Notes: generated from the letters alone by a model not told the origin. A stretch of 64,000 bases of DNA from Bartonella sp. ML70XJBT.G (GCF_028618575.1 NZ_JAQITA010000008.1:1-64000); one strand, 5' to 3'; counted from the first letter of the stretch, positions 13,914 through 22,855 are shown. Numbers and translations are program-made.

Positions 13914-14951
13914 ATGCCAAAGCGTCGTCCACCCTATCTTGTTCGTGAACGTACACGCCATGGTAAAGTCATATGGTATGTCCGTATTGGTCATGGACCA
14001 CGGTTTCGCATTGAAGGAACTTACGGAACACAAGAATTTGTTGACAATTATACACTTGCCCTTAAGCACGTGCAAAATGGCTCTTCTAAGATAATGAAAC
14101 GCACTAGGCTTACGGAAGGGTCTTTTGACTGGTTATTGCATCAGTATTTACAAAGCATGCAATGGCATAATCAATCAGAGTCAACGAAAAAAGTTAAATA
14201 TAGAATTCTCAACAATATTTCTAAACATATTGGTGATCGCGCCTATAAAAGCATAGAAAAACAACATATTCTTGATGCTGTAGAAAGAAGACGCAATACT
14301 CCCGCAGCAGCAAGACACTTTTTAACGGCTTTAAATGGTCTTTTTAATTGGGCGGTTGATAATGCTCTTTTAAACAGAAATCCTGCTTTTAACATAAAAC
14401 CACCAAAATCCTTTAACGCAGAAGGTTTCGCCCCATGGTTGGAAGAAGACATAGATAAATATTATCATCATTGGTCTGTCGGTACCCATGAACGCGTTTG
14501 GATTGATGTTCTTTTGTATACCGGCTTGCGCCGTGGTGATGCCGTTCGTATCGGTTGGAAAGATGTCAAAGATAATATCATCCATCTCAAAACAGAAAAG
14601 AGCCAATTTAAAACAGACGTTTTTCTCCCGATTTTGCCAGAACTTGCAGAAACCCTTAAAATTGGACCTATTGGAGATGAAACATTTATTTGCGGAAAAG
14701 AAGGTAAAAAACTGACTAAAGAAAGTTTTGGCAACCTATTTCGTAAAGCTTGCAATGCATCAGGGATAAAAAAAACAGCCCATGGATTGAGAAAATTAGC
14801 AGCAACACGTGCTGCTAATGCCGGTGCTACAGTTTCACAAATGAAAGCGCTTTTTGGCTGGACAGAAGATAATATGGCATCTCTTTATACCAAAACAGCC
14901 GATAGAAAACGCTTAGCAATAGAAGCGATTAAAAAACTTCAAAAAAGTTAG
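13914..14951 (+). CDS. int: Tyrosine-recombinase integrase
   Basis: This integrase inserts and excises the prophage at its attachment site, here the tRNA-Gln. The 345-residue protein has an N-terminal arm-binding part, a core-binding domain (about 68-170) and a catalytic domain. Active-site residues are R206 in YTGLRRGDA, K229 in KTEKSQFK, H290 and R293 in AHGLRKLAA, W316 in LFGWTEDN in place of the second histidine, and Y325 in ASLYTKTA. All are intact. It is the last rightward gene before a HigBA cassette and the tRNA, the standard layout at a prophage end. Confidence 0.93.
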   Translation: MPKRRPPYLVRERTRHGKVIWYVRIGHGPRFRIEGTYGTQEFVDNYTLALKHVQNGSSKIMKRTRLTEGSFDWLLHQYLQSMQWHNQSESTKKVKYRILNNISKHIGDRAYKSIEKQHILDAVERRRNTPAAARHFLTALNGLFNWAVDNALLNRNPAFNIKPPKSFNAEGFAPWLEEDIDKYYHHWSVGTHERVWIDVLLYTGLRRGDAVRIGWKDVKDNIIHLKTEKSQFKTDVFLPILPELAETLKIGPIGDETFICGKEGKKLTKESFGNLFRKACNASGIKKTAHGLRKLAATRAANAGATVSQMKALFGWTEDNMASLYTKTADRKRLAIEAIKKLQKS

Positions 14952-14954
14952 GGA
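14941..14954. repeat. 14-base direct repeat, left copy (end of the integrase gene)
   Basis: AAAAAAGTTAGGGA is repeated exactly at 15714-15727. Weaker similarity continues for about 45 bases beyond each copy (ggt-g-a-a-taa, then cg-tcaaaatt). The two copies bracket higBA copy 2. Confidence 0.7.
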
Positions 14955-15007
14955 CATGGTTGACAGTAAAAAAACAAACCAAAGCCCCGTCAAAATTATG
15001 AATGAAA

Positions 15008-15307
15008 TTAATGCGGCGTTTGAGATGCATCAGAAACAAGAGGAGAAATAGGTGGTTGTGCCTGTTGCATTGTTTGCCATAAATTATAGTTTGTTTGTAT
15101 ATCCAACCAAAATTTTGCTTTACTAAAACCAGCTAATTCTAATTTAATTGCAAGATCGGTACTCATAGAAGCATGACCGTTAATCACTCTTGAGAGAGAA
15201 GCTCTTGTCATATGGAGATGATCAGCTAATTTTTGTATTGTTATCCCCATTTCTTCTAAGAAAGCTACTTTTAGAACTTCGCCCGGATGTGCGGGGTTAT
15301 ACATCAT
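15008..15307 (-). CDS. higA: HigA-family XRE antitoxin, copy 2
   Basis: The 99-residue product is the second HigA of the element, with the signature MYNPAHPGEVLKVAFLEEMG, helix-turn-helix ITIQKLADHLHMTRASLSRV and AKFWLDIQTNYNLWQ. It neutralises the HigB encoded 18 bases upstream and should repress the promoter at 15632-15660. The last 20 residues (QAQPPISPLVSDASQTPH) differ from copy 1, as expected if the modules have partner specificity. It is transcribed against the integrase, at the extreme end of the prophage. Confidence 0.93.
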   Translation of the reverse strand: MMYNPAHPGEVLKVAFLEEMGITIQKLADHLHMTRASLSRVINGHASMSTDLAIKLELAGFSKAKFWLDIQTNYNLWQTMQQAQPPISPLVSDASQTPH

Positions 15308-15325
15308 TTGTTTTCGTTCCTTTCA

Positions 15326-15607
15326 TCAATGGTAATCTTGATAATCAACAAGCTCTACATCTGTTCCTATAAAGCGAAAAGTAACACGCCAATTTCCATT
15401 CACCCATATGGAATAATATCCCGTAAGTTCACCTTTAAGAGGATGTATTTTAAAAGCAGGTGCTCTCAACATTTCAGGCGTCGTAGCGCTTGTTAAAGCT
15501 GTCAAGATAACGCGTAATTTTTTTACGTGATCTGGTCGAATAGCTTTTGTGGAACCTGTTGTATAAAATAATTTTAAGCCCTTATGTTTGAAACTCACAA
15601 TTGCCAT
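15326..15607 (-). CDS. higB: HigB-type (RelE superfamily) toxin, copy 2
   Basis: The 93-residue product has the same length as copy 1. The first 14 residues (MAIVSFKHKGLKLF) and last 22 (from NWRVTFRFIG) are identical to copy 1; the middle differs. The conserved WVNGNWRVTFRF segment holds the basic and aromatic residues of RelE-superfamily toxins. It lies first in the operon behind a near-consensus promoter. Sited between integrase and tRNA, it likely stabilises the prophage by post-segregational killing. That is inference from known HigBA biology. Confidence 0.93.
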   Translation of the reverse strand: MAIVSFKHKGLKLFYTTGSTKAIRPDHVKKLRVILTALTSATTPEMLRAPAFKIHPLKGELTGYYSIWVNGNWRVTFRFIGTDVELVDYQDYH

Positions 15608-15620
15608 TACCGCCCCTTAT

Positions 15621-15660
15621 CGTATACCATGACTATACGATCAATAAAAATAAGAGTCAA
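15621..15660 (-). promoter_or_regulatory. Promoter and operator of higBA copy 2
   Basis: On the minus strand TTGACT (15655-15660) and TATAGT (15632-15637) are separated by exactly 17 bases. The inverted repeat CGTATA-N7-TATACG (15621-15639) overlaps the -10 box, a natural site for HigA autorepression. Confidence 0.75.
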
Positions 15661-15713
15661 GCACCCTGCTAGCAAATCGAGTTATCTAGATAAAATGATC
15701 GGGTATAAGCTAT

Positions 15714-15727
15714 AAAAAAGTTAGGGA
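15714..15727. repeat. 14-base direct repeat, right copy
   Basis: This copy of AAAAAAGTTAGGGA repeats the last codons and stop region of the integrase gene. It lies 79 bases from the encoded CCA end of tRNA-Gln. See the left copy at 14941. Confidence 0.7.
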
Positions 15728-15806
15728 TAGGTGGAAAATAAGTTAAAATAATCAACGGAATCAAAATTCCCGTACTTTCTGATAACTCATTGATTTCATT
15801 AAAGTA

Positions 15807-15881
15807 TGGCTGGGGTACCTGGATTCGAACCAGGGAATGCCGGTACCAAAAACCGGTGCCTTACCGCTTGGCTATACCCCA
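15807..15881 (-). tRNA. tRNA-Gln (anticodon UUG), prophage attachment site
   Basis: The cloverleaf is complete: acceptor TGGGGTA pairs with TACCCCA, the D arm is GCC...GGC, the anticodon arm is CCGGT-TTTTGGT-ACCGG with anticodon TTG, the T arm is CCTGG-TTCGAAT-CCAGG, then G73 and an encoded CCA (15807-15809). The 3' end faces the integrase, as is usual when a prophage uses a tRNA 3' end as attB. No second copy of the tRNA 3' end is seen elsewhere in the window, so the other attachment site lies to the left of it. Confidence 0.95.
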
Positions 15882-16158
15882 AAAGAAAAAATGTGCTTAC
15901 AAATATTTCTGCACCTTATAGCGATTCCTGTAAGAGTGTGCAATATCTGAAAATCAAAGCTTTTACTTTTTTATCATAAAGTTTTGAAATCTTATTTGTT
16001 GTTAATGCAAAAGTTATAACAAAAAACACATTGGCTTACCATTTTAACATAAAGAATAACTCTGAATCCATCAGTTATTTTGCATTTCTCGTATTTTGCT
16101 ATTTTATTTAGTTTTTATGGCTATAACAATGCTAATTCTGTACTTCTCTGAGGTATTT

Positions 16159-16773
16159 ATGGATTACCATGAAATTATATGTCTTCTTGATACAGCCAAA
16201 TCTAGGCTGTTTAATAAGAGAGGAGCCAGAGGAACTCTGTGTGTTGATGCTTTTTACCTTCTTAATCACATTCTCGATTTTGAGTCCTTCAATGTACAGT
16301 AATCTTCTTCTGCTTACTGTACATTGCAGCATAATGCATGATAAATACAATGAGCTGATTATAGAAAAACGCATTTGGGCATCAATATTTGCAAACGAGA
16401 AAGTGTCATTGAACTTATAAAACTTTTAAAGTCTGAATCAAAAGACAAACTCTCTGCAAAAAATAATCACAAGCGTTTCTATTAAACTCACTATGAGAGA
16501 AGTGCCTATACAGCTTATAAAGAGAATAGCAAAAATTTTACAAATATCGAAGACATTTTATATCGCCCTGAGAAGAATGTTTTAGATAACAAAACAAGGT
16601 TTTATAACTATCTCAATTCCTCTTTACGATCCTTAATGAAGAGGTCTCTCACTGTTAAAAATAATCATTGGATTTTTTTATGGGTTATAGATGGAAAAAA
16701 ATCTTCAAAAGTCGTATATAGATTAATGCTATTTTGCTTACTCGAGTACGCACACTCAGAAACACCTTTATGA
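16159..16773 (+). pseudogene. Decayed gene, unknown family
   Basis: The ATG at 16159 has GAGG five bases upstream. One reading frame from there gives MDYHEIICLLDTAKSRLFNK and onward to a stop at 16302. The same frame, after several stops, resumes as RKTHLGINICKRESVIELIK (about 16360-16420), and after another stop as RSAYTAYKENSKNFTNIEDI through KNNHWIFLWVIDGKKSSKVV to 16773. Three protein-like blocks in one frame broken by stops indicate an old gene that decayed by substitution rather than by frameshift. I do not recognise the family. It lies between the prophage site and sodB. Confidence 0.55.
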
Positions 16774-16891
16774 AGGAATAGTTATCAAAATTAAAATACA
16801 AATAGATACTCAATATTTGCTTTTAGTTTTTGTAAATGGCAAATTAGGTTTGTGGAGTGAGCTTAACAATTAGAATCAAGGAGACTTTTAA

Positions 16892-17494
16892 ATGGCTTTT
16901 GAATTGGCCCCATTGCCTTATGACTATGATGCCCTTTCCCCTTATATGTCACGCGAAACGCTTGAATATCATCATGATAAGCATCACCTTGCTTATCTTA
17001 CCAATACCAATAACTTTGTGAAAGAGTTAGGCTTAGAAAATGAAAGCCTTGAAGATATCGTCAAAAAAAGTTTTGGAAAAAATATTGGGTTGTTTAATAA
17101 TGCAGCACAATATTACAACCATAACCATTTTTGGCTTTGGATGAAAAAAGGCGGTGGTGGTCAAAAAATTCCGGAAAAGTTAGCAAAAGCTATTGATGCT
17201 GATCTTGGTGGTTATGATAAATTTCGTGCTGATTTTATAGCTGCTGGCATGGCACAATTTGGTTCTGGATGGGCGTGGGTTGCTTTTAAAGATAGTAAAC
17301 TTGAAATTATGAAAACACCTAATGGTGAAAATCCTTTAATTCATAATGCTCAACCTATTCTAGGTGTCGATGTGTGGGAACATTCCTACTACATTGACTA
17401 TCGCAATGCTCGCCAGAAATATCTTGAAGCTTTTGTCGATCATCTCATTAATTGGGATTATGTTTTAAAACTTTATGAAGATTGTGAATTTTAA
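16892..17494 (+). CDS. sodB: Superoxide dismutase (Fe/Mn family)
   Basis: This enzyme converts superoxide to oxygen and hydrogen peroxide in the cytoplasm. The 200-residue protein begins FELAPLPYDYDALSPYMSRE, typical of the Fe type. Metal ligands are H27 in EYHHDKHH, H77 in YYNHNHFW, and D160 and H164 in GVDVWEHSYYIDY. GMAQFGSGWAWV carries the Gln-Phe-Gly motif usual in alphaproteobacterial Fe-SODs. A ribosome site (AAGGAG) precedes the ATG. It is followed by a strong terminator and stands alone. Metal preference cannot be settled from sequence. Confidence 0.96.
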   Translation: MAFELAPLPYDYDALSPYMSRETLEYHHDKHHLAYLTNTNNFVKELGLENESLEDIVKKSFGKNIGLFNNAAQYYNHNHFWLWMKKGGGGQKIPEKLAKAIDADLGGYDKFRADFIAAGMAQFGSGWAWVAFKDSKLEIMKTPNGENPLIHNAQPILGVDVWEHSYYIDYRNARQKYLEAFVDHLINWDYVLKLYEDCEF

Positions 17495-17513
17495 ACCTCG
17501 TCTTCCTTTTATT

Positions 17514-17547
17514 AAAAGCTCCATAATCCAAGAATTATGGAGCTTTT
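17514..17547. terminator. Bidirectional terminator between sodB and oligopeptidase B
   Basis: A perfect 14-bp stem (aaaagctccataat / attatggagctttt) surrounds a six-base loop, with T-runs on both strands. It serves the two convergent genes. Confidence 0.9.
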
Positions 17548-17565
17548 TAAAAAGATAAAGATGTT

Positions 17566-19662
17566 TCAACTAACCATCGCTTTTTCCGCTATTTTTAAGA
17601 TATATGCATAGATATATGCAATTTCTTCTAACTTTGAAAAACGTCCAGCTGCTCCTGCATGCCCTGAATCCATATTAATGCGTAATAAAATCGCATTATC
17701 GTCTGTTTTTAAATCTCGTAATTTTGCTACCCATTTCGCAGGCTCCCAATAGGTTACACGAGGATCTGTTAATCCCGCGATTGCGAGTATAGGGGGATAT
17801 TTTTGAGCTTTAACATTATCGTAGGGTGAATAAGAAGCAATAAGTTTATAATCCTCTTCTGACTCAAGAGGATTGCCCCATTCTGGCCATTCGGGAGGCG
17901 TTAGTGGCAATGACGCATCTAACATGGTTGTTAAAACATCAACAAAGGGTACACTCGCCACAATTCCAGCAAAATCCTGTGGAGCTATATTGGCAATAGC
18001 CCCCATCAACATCCCTCCTGCTGAACCACCATGAGCAATGAGGCGGTCGTGTGAAGTGAATTTATTCTTTACAAGATAACGTCCACAAGCAATAAAGTCT
18101 GTAAATGTGTTGTATTTAAAGGAGTGCTTTCCTTTCTCATACCATTCAAATCCCTTTTCTTTTCCCCCACGAATATGGGCAATAGCATAAATAAAACCTC
18201 TGTTAACCAAGGAAAGTATATTGCTATTAAAACTGGCAGGAATAGAAATTCCATAGGCACCATAACCGTAAAGTAGACAGGGAGCATTACCATCAAGAGC
18301 AGTGGTTTTGTGATATAAAAGAGAAATAGGTATTTTCTCGCCATCATCTGCTATTGCTGTAATACGTCGTGTTTCATACTCATCTTTATTATGCCCAGAG
18401 GGAATTATTTGTGTTTTTAAAAGCACTTGTTTGCGATTTTTTAACTCATAATCAAATACTTGATCAGGTGTTGTCATGGATGAATAAGAAAAGCGAATGG
18501 TTTGACTGTTATATTCTGCAGCACCTTGTAGACCTAAAGAATAAGCCTCTTCAGCAAAAGCAATGGAATGGATTTGTTTCGTGTTACGCTCCATTACTTT
18601 TATACGAGGCAGCCCCTCAAAACGTTCGAGCCAGATAAAAAAATCCTGATAGGCATCATGGGATAATATAAGGCACCCAAGCTGATGTGAAATAAGTTCA
18701 GACCAATTCTCTGATTGTGGAGATATAGCTGGTGCCACCATAATCTTGAAATCTTTTGCGTCGTCTAGGTTGGTTAAAATATAAAAGACATCACCACCTT
18801 CTGTCAGTGAATATTCTATACCTTTTTGTCGTTTCCTTACACATTGGGGAGCAGTAAGAGGTGCTCCAGCAGGGATCAACCAAACCTCTGATGTTTCATG
18901 ATCATGAATATTAACATAAATAACATCATTAAGCTTCGAACCACTTACATATAAAAAAAATCCTGGATTATCTTCACGGAAAATGAGTTTATCTTGCGAT
19001 TGGTTGGTGTTCAATCGGTGATAATAAAGCTCTGAAGGTCGATGGTTTTCATCCATCTTCGTATAGAAAAAACCTTCAGATTTAGCATCCCATACAATCT
19101 GGCCGGATGTGTCCGTAATTATATCCATATGGTCGGACAATGTTTCAAAATTACGAATTTTAGCTGTGTAGAATTCTGATCCTTTGTCATCATAGGTCCA
19201 TACAACATATTTATGATCAGGAGATTCTTGAACTGAACCAAAGTGAAAATATTCTTTACCTTCAGCCAAAATATCACCATTGAGATAAATATTTTTTTCT
19301 CCACCATTCCTTGGTGTCCGAAAATAATGTGGTTGTTGACCTCCAGTAACATAAGAGAATCCATAAGCAAAAGGCCCATTTTTTATGGGAACTGAACTAT
19401 CATTCTCTTGAATACGATTTTTCATTTCAGTAAAAAGTAAATTTTGTAATGGCTTTGTATCAGACATTTGAGCAGCCTGATAAGCATTTTCCTTTTCAAG
19501 ATGAAGTCGAATATTTGCATCAAGACAATTAGGGTTTTTAAAAACATCTTGCCAATTAGATGCGCGTAACCAATGATAGGGGTCATCACGACAAATACCG
19601 TGATGCATTTCTTTATAAATAATTTTGGATGCTTTGGGAGGAAATACAAAAGAGCCAGTCAT
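17566..19662 (-). CDS. ptrB: Oligopeptidase B (S9 family serine peptidase)
   Basis: This cytoplasmic peptidase cleaves short peptides after Arg or Lys. The 698-residue protein has an N-terminal seven-bladed propeller (about 75-425) and a C-terminal alpha/beta-hydrolase domain. The catalytic triad is S547 in AHGGSAGGMLMG, D633 in AGLTDPRVTYWEP and H668 in MDSGHAGAAGR. RRITAIADDGEKIPISLLYH and EWPEWGNP are oligopeptidase B rather than prolyl endopeptidase features. The length is normal for the family. It is monocistronic and convergent with sodB. Confidence 0.93.
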   Translation of the reverse strand: MTGSFVFPPKASKIIYKEMHHGICRDDPYHWLRASNWQDVFKNPNCLDANIRLHLEKENAYQAAQMSDTKPLQNLLFTEMKNRIQENDSSVPIKNGPFAYGFSYVTGGQQPHYFRTPRNGGEKNIYLNGDILAEGKEYFHFGSVQESPDHKYVVWTYDDKGSEFYTAKIRNFETLSDHMDIITDTSGQIVWDAKSEGFFYTKMDENHRPSELYYHRLNTNQSQDKLIFREDNPGFFLYVSGSKLNDVIYVNIHDHETSEVWLIPAGAPLTAPQCVRKRQKGIEYSLTEGGDVFYILTNLDDAKDFKIMVAPAISPQSENWSELISHQLGCLILSHDAYQDFFIWLERFEGLPRIKVMERNTKQIHSIAFAEEAYSLGLQGAAEYNSQTIRFSYSSMTTPDQVFDYELKNRKQVLLKTQIIPSGHNKDEYETRRITAIADDGEKIPISLLYHKTTALDGNAPCLLYGYGAYGISIPASFNSNILSLVNRGFIYAIAHIRGGKEKGFEWYEKGKHSFKYNTFTDFIACGRYLVKNKFTSHDRLIAHGGSAGGMLMGAIANIAPQDFAGIVASVPFVDVLTTMLDASLPLTPPEWPEWGNPLESEEDYKLIASYSPYDNVKAQKYPPILAIAGLTDPRVTYWEPAKWVAKLRDLKTDDNAILLRINMDSGHAGAAGRFSKLEEIAYIYAYILKIAEKAMVS

Positions 19663-20475
19663 ATATAATCCTATGTTAAAAGATATTGAGGATTTCGTCT
19701 ATATGTTAGAATCATATTATTTATGCAAGTGTGTACTTGCATAACTCCCGCTTATAGCTGCAACAATTTCCACAATGACATTATATATTTCCGTTATTAT
19801 ATGTCAGCAAGATCCTCTTCTATGAAGAGCATGACACTGGTACAGAAATGTAAAAACTAGAGAAAATAAGGCTATTTAGTAGCAGAATTGAATTTTTCTT
19901 TAAATAATGAAACTGGCTTTAAGATATATAAAACATTAGTATTATAACCTAAAAAGAAAAAGATATTTCTATATTATGCTAACATGTGCCCCTTCATTTT
20001 CTTTAGTTTATTTTTGAATTTTAAAAATTTTTTAATTTACTTTTTATATCCATAGTCTAATCTTTATGAAAGGTAATTATAATTCTATAAAATAAATAAT
20101 AATTTATATATTTATAATTTAAAAATACTAAAATAAAGTTATATTTTAGTATTTTTATTTATTTAAACTCTGTCAAATACATAACTTTGTGCTATATATT
20201 TCTATTGTTATGATATATTTTATTTTATACGTAAAATTTTGTAGAATAAATCTATATTCTAACAGGTGCGTTATTCGCTCTTCTTATTGAAGATTATGAC
20301 TAAAAAGAGGTATTTATTTGATTTTTTTGTGTTTTAGCAATTTTATAGAATAATTGAATTGACAAAAAAGATTTTTGTACAATATGAAGCCTGTGTGCAT
20401 GAGATCTCTATATCATGAGTATATGTGCTGTATCTCGATTTTTAATTACTCGATTTTAAATTAAAGGAAACAAGA
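19663..20475. other. 0.8-kb AT-rich intergenic region upstream of mucR and ptrB
   Basis: This is the divergent control region of two genes. I see no coding frame or hairpin of note other than the promoter candidate at 20359-20388. Very low-complexity A/T stretches lie at 19970-20260. Confidence 0.6.
20359..20388 (+). promoter_or_regulatory. Candidate mucR promoter
   Basis: TTGACA (20359-20364) and TATGAA (20383-20388) are separated by 18 bases, about 90 bases before the mucR start. Confidence 0.4.
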
Positions 20476-20913
20476 ATGGAACATCGTCCAGTCTTAGAGA
20501 CTGAAAGCAATTTAGTTATTACATTAGTTGCTGATATTGTTGCTGCCTACGTGAGTAATAATTCTATTCGACCGACTGAAGTGCCAAGTTTGATTGCTGA
20601 TGTTCATGCCGCTTTTCGTAAAGCGGGGAATGCAGATCTCATAGAAACTGAAGTTGAAAAGCAAAGACCTGCCGTTAACCCAAAACGTTCGATCTTTCCA
20701 GATTATCTTATTTGCCTTGAGGATGGGAAAAAGTTTAAATCTTTAAAACGTCACCTCATGACACATTATGGAATGTTACCAGAGGAATATCGTGAAAAGT
20801 GGCAGTTGGACAGTTCTTATCCTATGGTGGCACCTAATTATGCAAAAGCACGCTCAGCTTTAGCAAAAGAAATGGGACTTGGGCGCAAAAGTAAACGGAA
20901 AAAAAACAAGTAA
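20476..20913 (+). CDS. mucR: MucR/Ros-family zinc-finger transcriptional regulator
   Basis: MucR/Ros proteins are H-NS-like global repressors of surface, cell-cycle and virulence genes in Rhizobiales. The 145-residue protein has the N-terminal oligomerisation region (about 8-60) and a prokaryotic zinc finger. The finger is C80-x2-D83-x9-H93-x3-H97 in CLEDGKKFKSLKRHLMTHYG, the variant with Asp in place of the second Cys. A basic tail (GRKSKRKKNK) follows. It is preceded by AAAGGAAACAAG as ribosome site and a long AT-rich leader, a typical MucR target, so autoregulation is likely. Confidence 0.93.
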   Translation: MEHRPVLETESNLVITLVADIVAAYVSNNSIRPTEVPSLIADVHAAFRKAGNADLIETEVEKQRPAVNPKRSIFPDYLICLEDGKKFKSLKRHLMTHYGMLPEEYREKWQLDSSYPMVAPNYAKARSALAKEMGLGRKSKRKKNK

Positions 20914-21012
20914 GTGTGCTTTACAAAAAAGTGGATGACTCTGGTACATAAAGTTTTTTATCAGATATTTTTTCTATGAGAATTTTTGCATGGGTTTGCT
21001 ACGAGATGTTTT

Positions 21013-21423
21013 TTATACATAACTTTCATTACGAATTCGTTCAATCATCGATTTAAGTCCATTTGATCGTTGTGGTGTAAGATTTTCATTTAAACCAAGT
21101 GTTTCAAAGAGTCCTTCAGCATCAGCCTCGCGAATTTCGGAGGCTTTTTTCCCTGAATAGAAGGCAAGAAGAATATAGATAAGTCCGCGTACAATATGCG
21201 CATCAGAATCACCTTGAAACGTTATTATTGGATTTTCTGAATTATTACGTGAAGACAAAAGCCATACTCGGCTCACACAACCAGATACTTTATGCGCATC
21301 GTTTCGGGCACTTTCAGGAAAAGGCGGTAATCCATAGCCAAGTTCAATCACATAACGATAACGATCTTCCCAACTATCCAAGAGAGAAAAATTTTCTATA
21401 ATATCATCGATCGTATCTGTCAT
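21013..21423 (-). CDS. sufE: SufE, cysteine desulfurase activator
   Basis: SufE accepts sulfur from SufS and passes it to the Fe-S scaffold. The product begins MTDTIDDIIENFSLLDSWED from the ATG at 21423, where homology starts; an earlier in-frame start at 21486 adds 21 unrelated residues. The sulfur-accepting cysteine is C49 in KVSGCVSRVWL. GLPPFPESAR and LTPQRSNGLKSMIERI are family landmarks. The length (136) is normal. The suf operon itself is not in the window. It sits upstream of a DUF5330 gene on the same strand, about 90 bases away. Confidence 0.93.
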   Translation of the reverse strand: MTDTIDDIIENFSLLDSWEDRYRYVIELGYGLPPFPESARNDAHKVSGCVSRVWLLSSRNNSENPIITFQGDSDAHIVRGLIYILLAFYSGKKASEIREADAEGLFETLGLNENLTPQRSNGLKSMIERIRNESYV

Positions 21424-21540
21424 AATCTCAGTCCTATCTTGTCTCGATAATCCTATTAAATGCAATTGCTTGATGGATATGCTCATAAGTACTTATTCTT
21501 CTTAGCATAACAGCAAGGGTAAAGATTGAAAGTTTGTATT

Positions 21541-21924
21541 TCAAGGGAGTGCTTGGGGCGGGTGTTTTTGCGTAGGCTCCCATGTTTCTGTCTTAGGAGT
21601 CATATCTGAAGGAGCTATTTTATCCTTGTTATCCAGTACCCCCCCTAAATATTCGTAAGTTGCTCTCGCACCATAATAGGCGCGTTCGCCAAGTGAACTT
21701 AAAAACGACTTTCCAACTTTGCAAGCTTCTATATTACGATCACAGAATTTTCCTAAATCCTTCAAAGCTTCCTTAAAAGCAATAACCACCTCACTTGTTG
21801 TTGTCTCGCTATTTCTTTGCGTAGAGGAATGGTTATTGCTCGGCTTTGCTACAAAAAATGAAATGATGACAAAAACAGCAAACAAAAATAATAATAATTT
21901 TATCAAAAAACGTATCATAGGCAA
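21541..21924 (-). CDS. DUF5330-like membrane-anchored protein
   Basis: Function unknown; the family occurs in Rhizobiales. The 127-residue product has one N-terminal transmembrane helix (FLIKLLLFLFAVFVIISFFV) and a Ser/Thr-rich linker. A periplasmic segment DLGKFCDRNIEACKVGKSFL then SSLGERAYYGARATYEYLGG follows, with the family's paired cysteines C-x6-C, likely a disulfide. The C-terminus is proline-rich. Neighbours (sufE, a peptidoglycan-binding protein) match the gene order I recall from other Rhizobiales. The start may be the second ATG at 21918. Confidence 0.75.
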   Translation of the reverse strand: MPMIRFLIKLLLFLFAVFVIISFFVAKPSNNHSSTQRNSETTTSEVVIAFKEALKDLGKFCDRNIEACKVGKSFLSSLGERAYYGARATYEYLGGVLDNKDKIAPSDMTPKTETWEPTQKHPPQALP

Positions 21925-22015
21925 CCAATGTACCGTAAATGTAAACGAAATAGCAGTCTATATTCTTCTTCTTTATAAAAAATTTATAAAATAAGCATTT
22001 TATGAAATCGACCAT

Positions 22016-22855
22016 TTGTTAAGAAAATTTACAGGATTCATGATGTGGATGTACAATAATTAAGAAGCATTCTCTTTTTATATAAAAATTAACGTCAAAA
22101 TTGCACAATCAAAAAAAGCGTTGAAAATAGGGATTTTACACTTCCATGATATATAATGAAGACAAATGCGGCAGGAAAACTATGTTGTGATAACCAGATA
22201 ATAGGTGAGAGAGACGATACTGTACAAAATATGTTGCCATTTTTTGTTTTATAAGAAAGTGCAGTTATCAAATTATAAAGATTAAGCTGCTAGCTTATTC
22301 TCTTACAGATATTTTTAAAATTACTTTTGTTAAAATTTATAAAATGTTTATAGGAGGATTTAGACTCAAACATATATAAAGTTGGGAAATTATGTGCATA
22401 ACACCACTCAAATATACCCTTCCTGTACATATGAGATATTTGGAAAGGATACACACTGCTATGAGCTCTACAGGGTGATAAGAAAATGTGTTTTTATTCG
22501 ATTTCAATGTTGCCCCATATTAATATATTGCACAAGAAAAATGAGGAAATGACGGAGCAGCTTTTCGTTTGATACACGATGTAATGATATGATTTATGCG
22601 TATAAAAAGTGACATCGCTTAAGGAGAAGTCCTTGTTATGCATACTAAAAATGCTAGAGAATATAAACTTTAAGAAAATTGGATGAGGGCTACAGTTAAT
22701 TTGTCAGCTAGTACATTTAAAGGATAATTTTACTCATTTTCATAATTTGTAAGGAAGAAACAACGATAGAGATGTAATCTCCTCTCATAACATGAGAGTA
22801 ATTTACATTTGTTGCTCCGTAGGAAACAATCACAATTGGAATAAAAATAAAAATA
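22016..22855. other. 0.84-kb AT-rich intergenic region
   Basis: No coding frame, tRNA or clear promoter was recognised. It separates the DUF5330 gene from the divergent peptidoglycan-binding gene and probably contains the promoters of both. Confidence 0.55.

Noticed and set aside
16169-16420. An 83-codon frame as a membrane protein gene
   Set aside because: It has no ribosome site; the overlapping frame has GAGG-ATG and protein-like blocks extending to 16773, so this is a shadow of the decayed gene.
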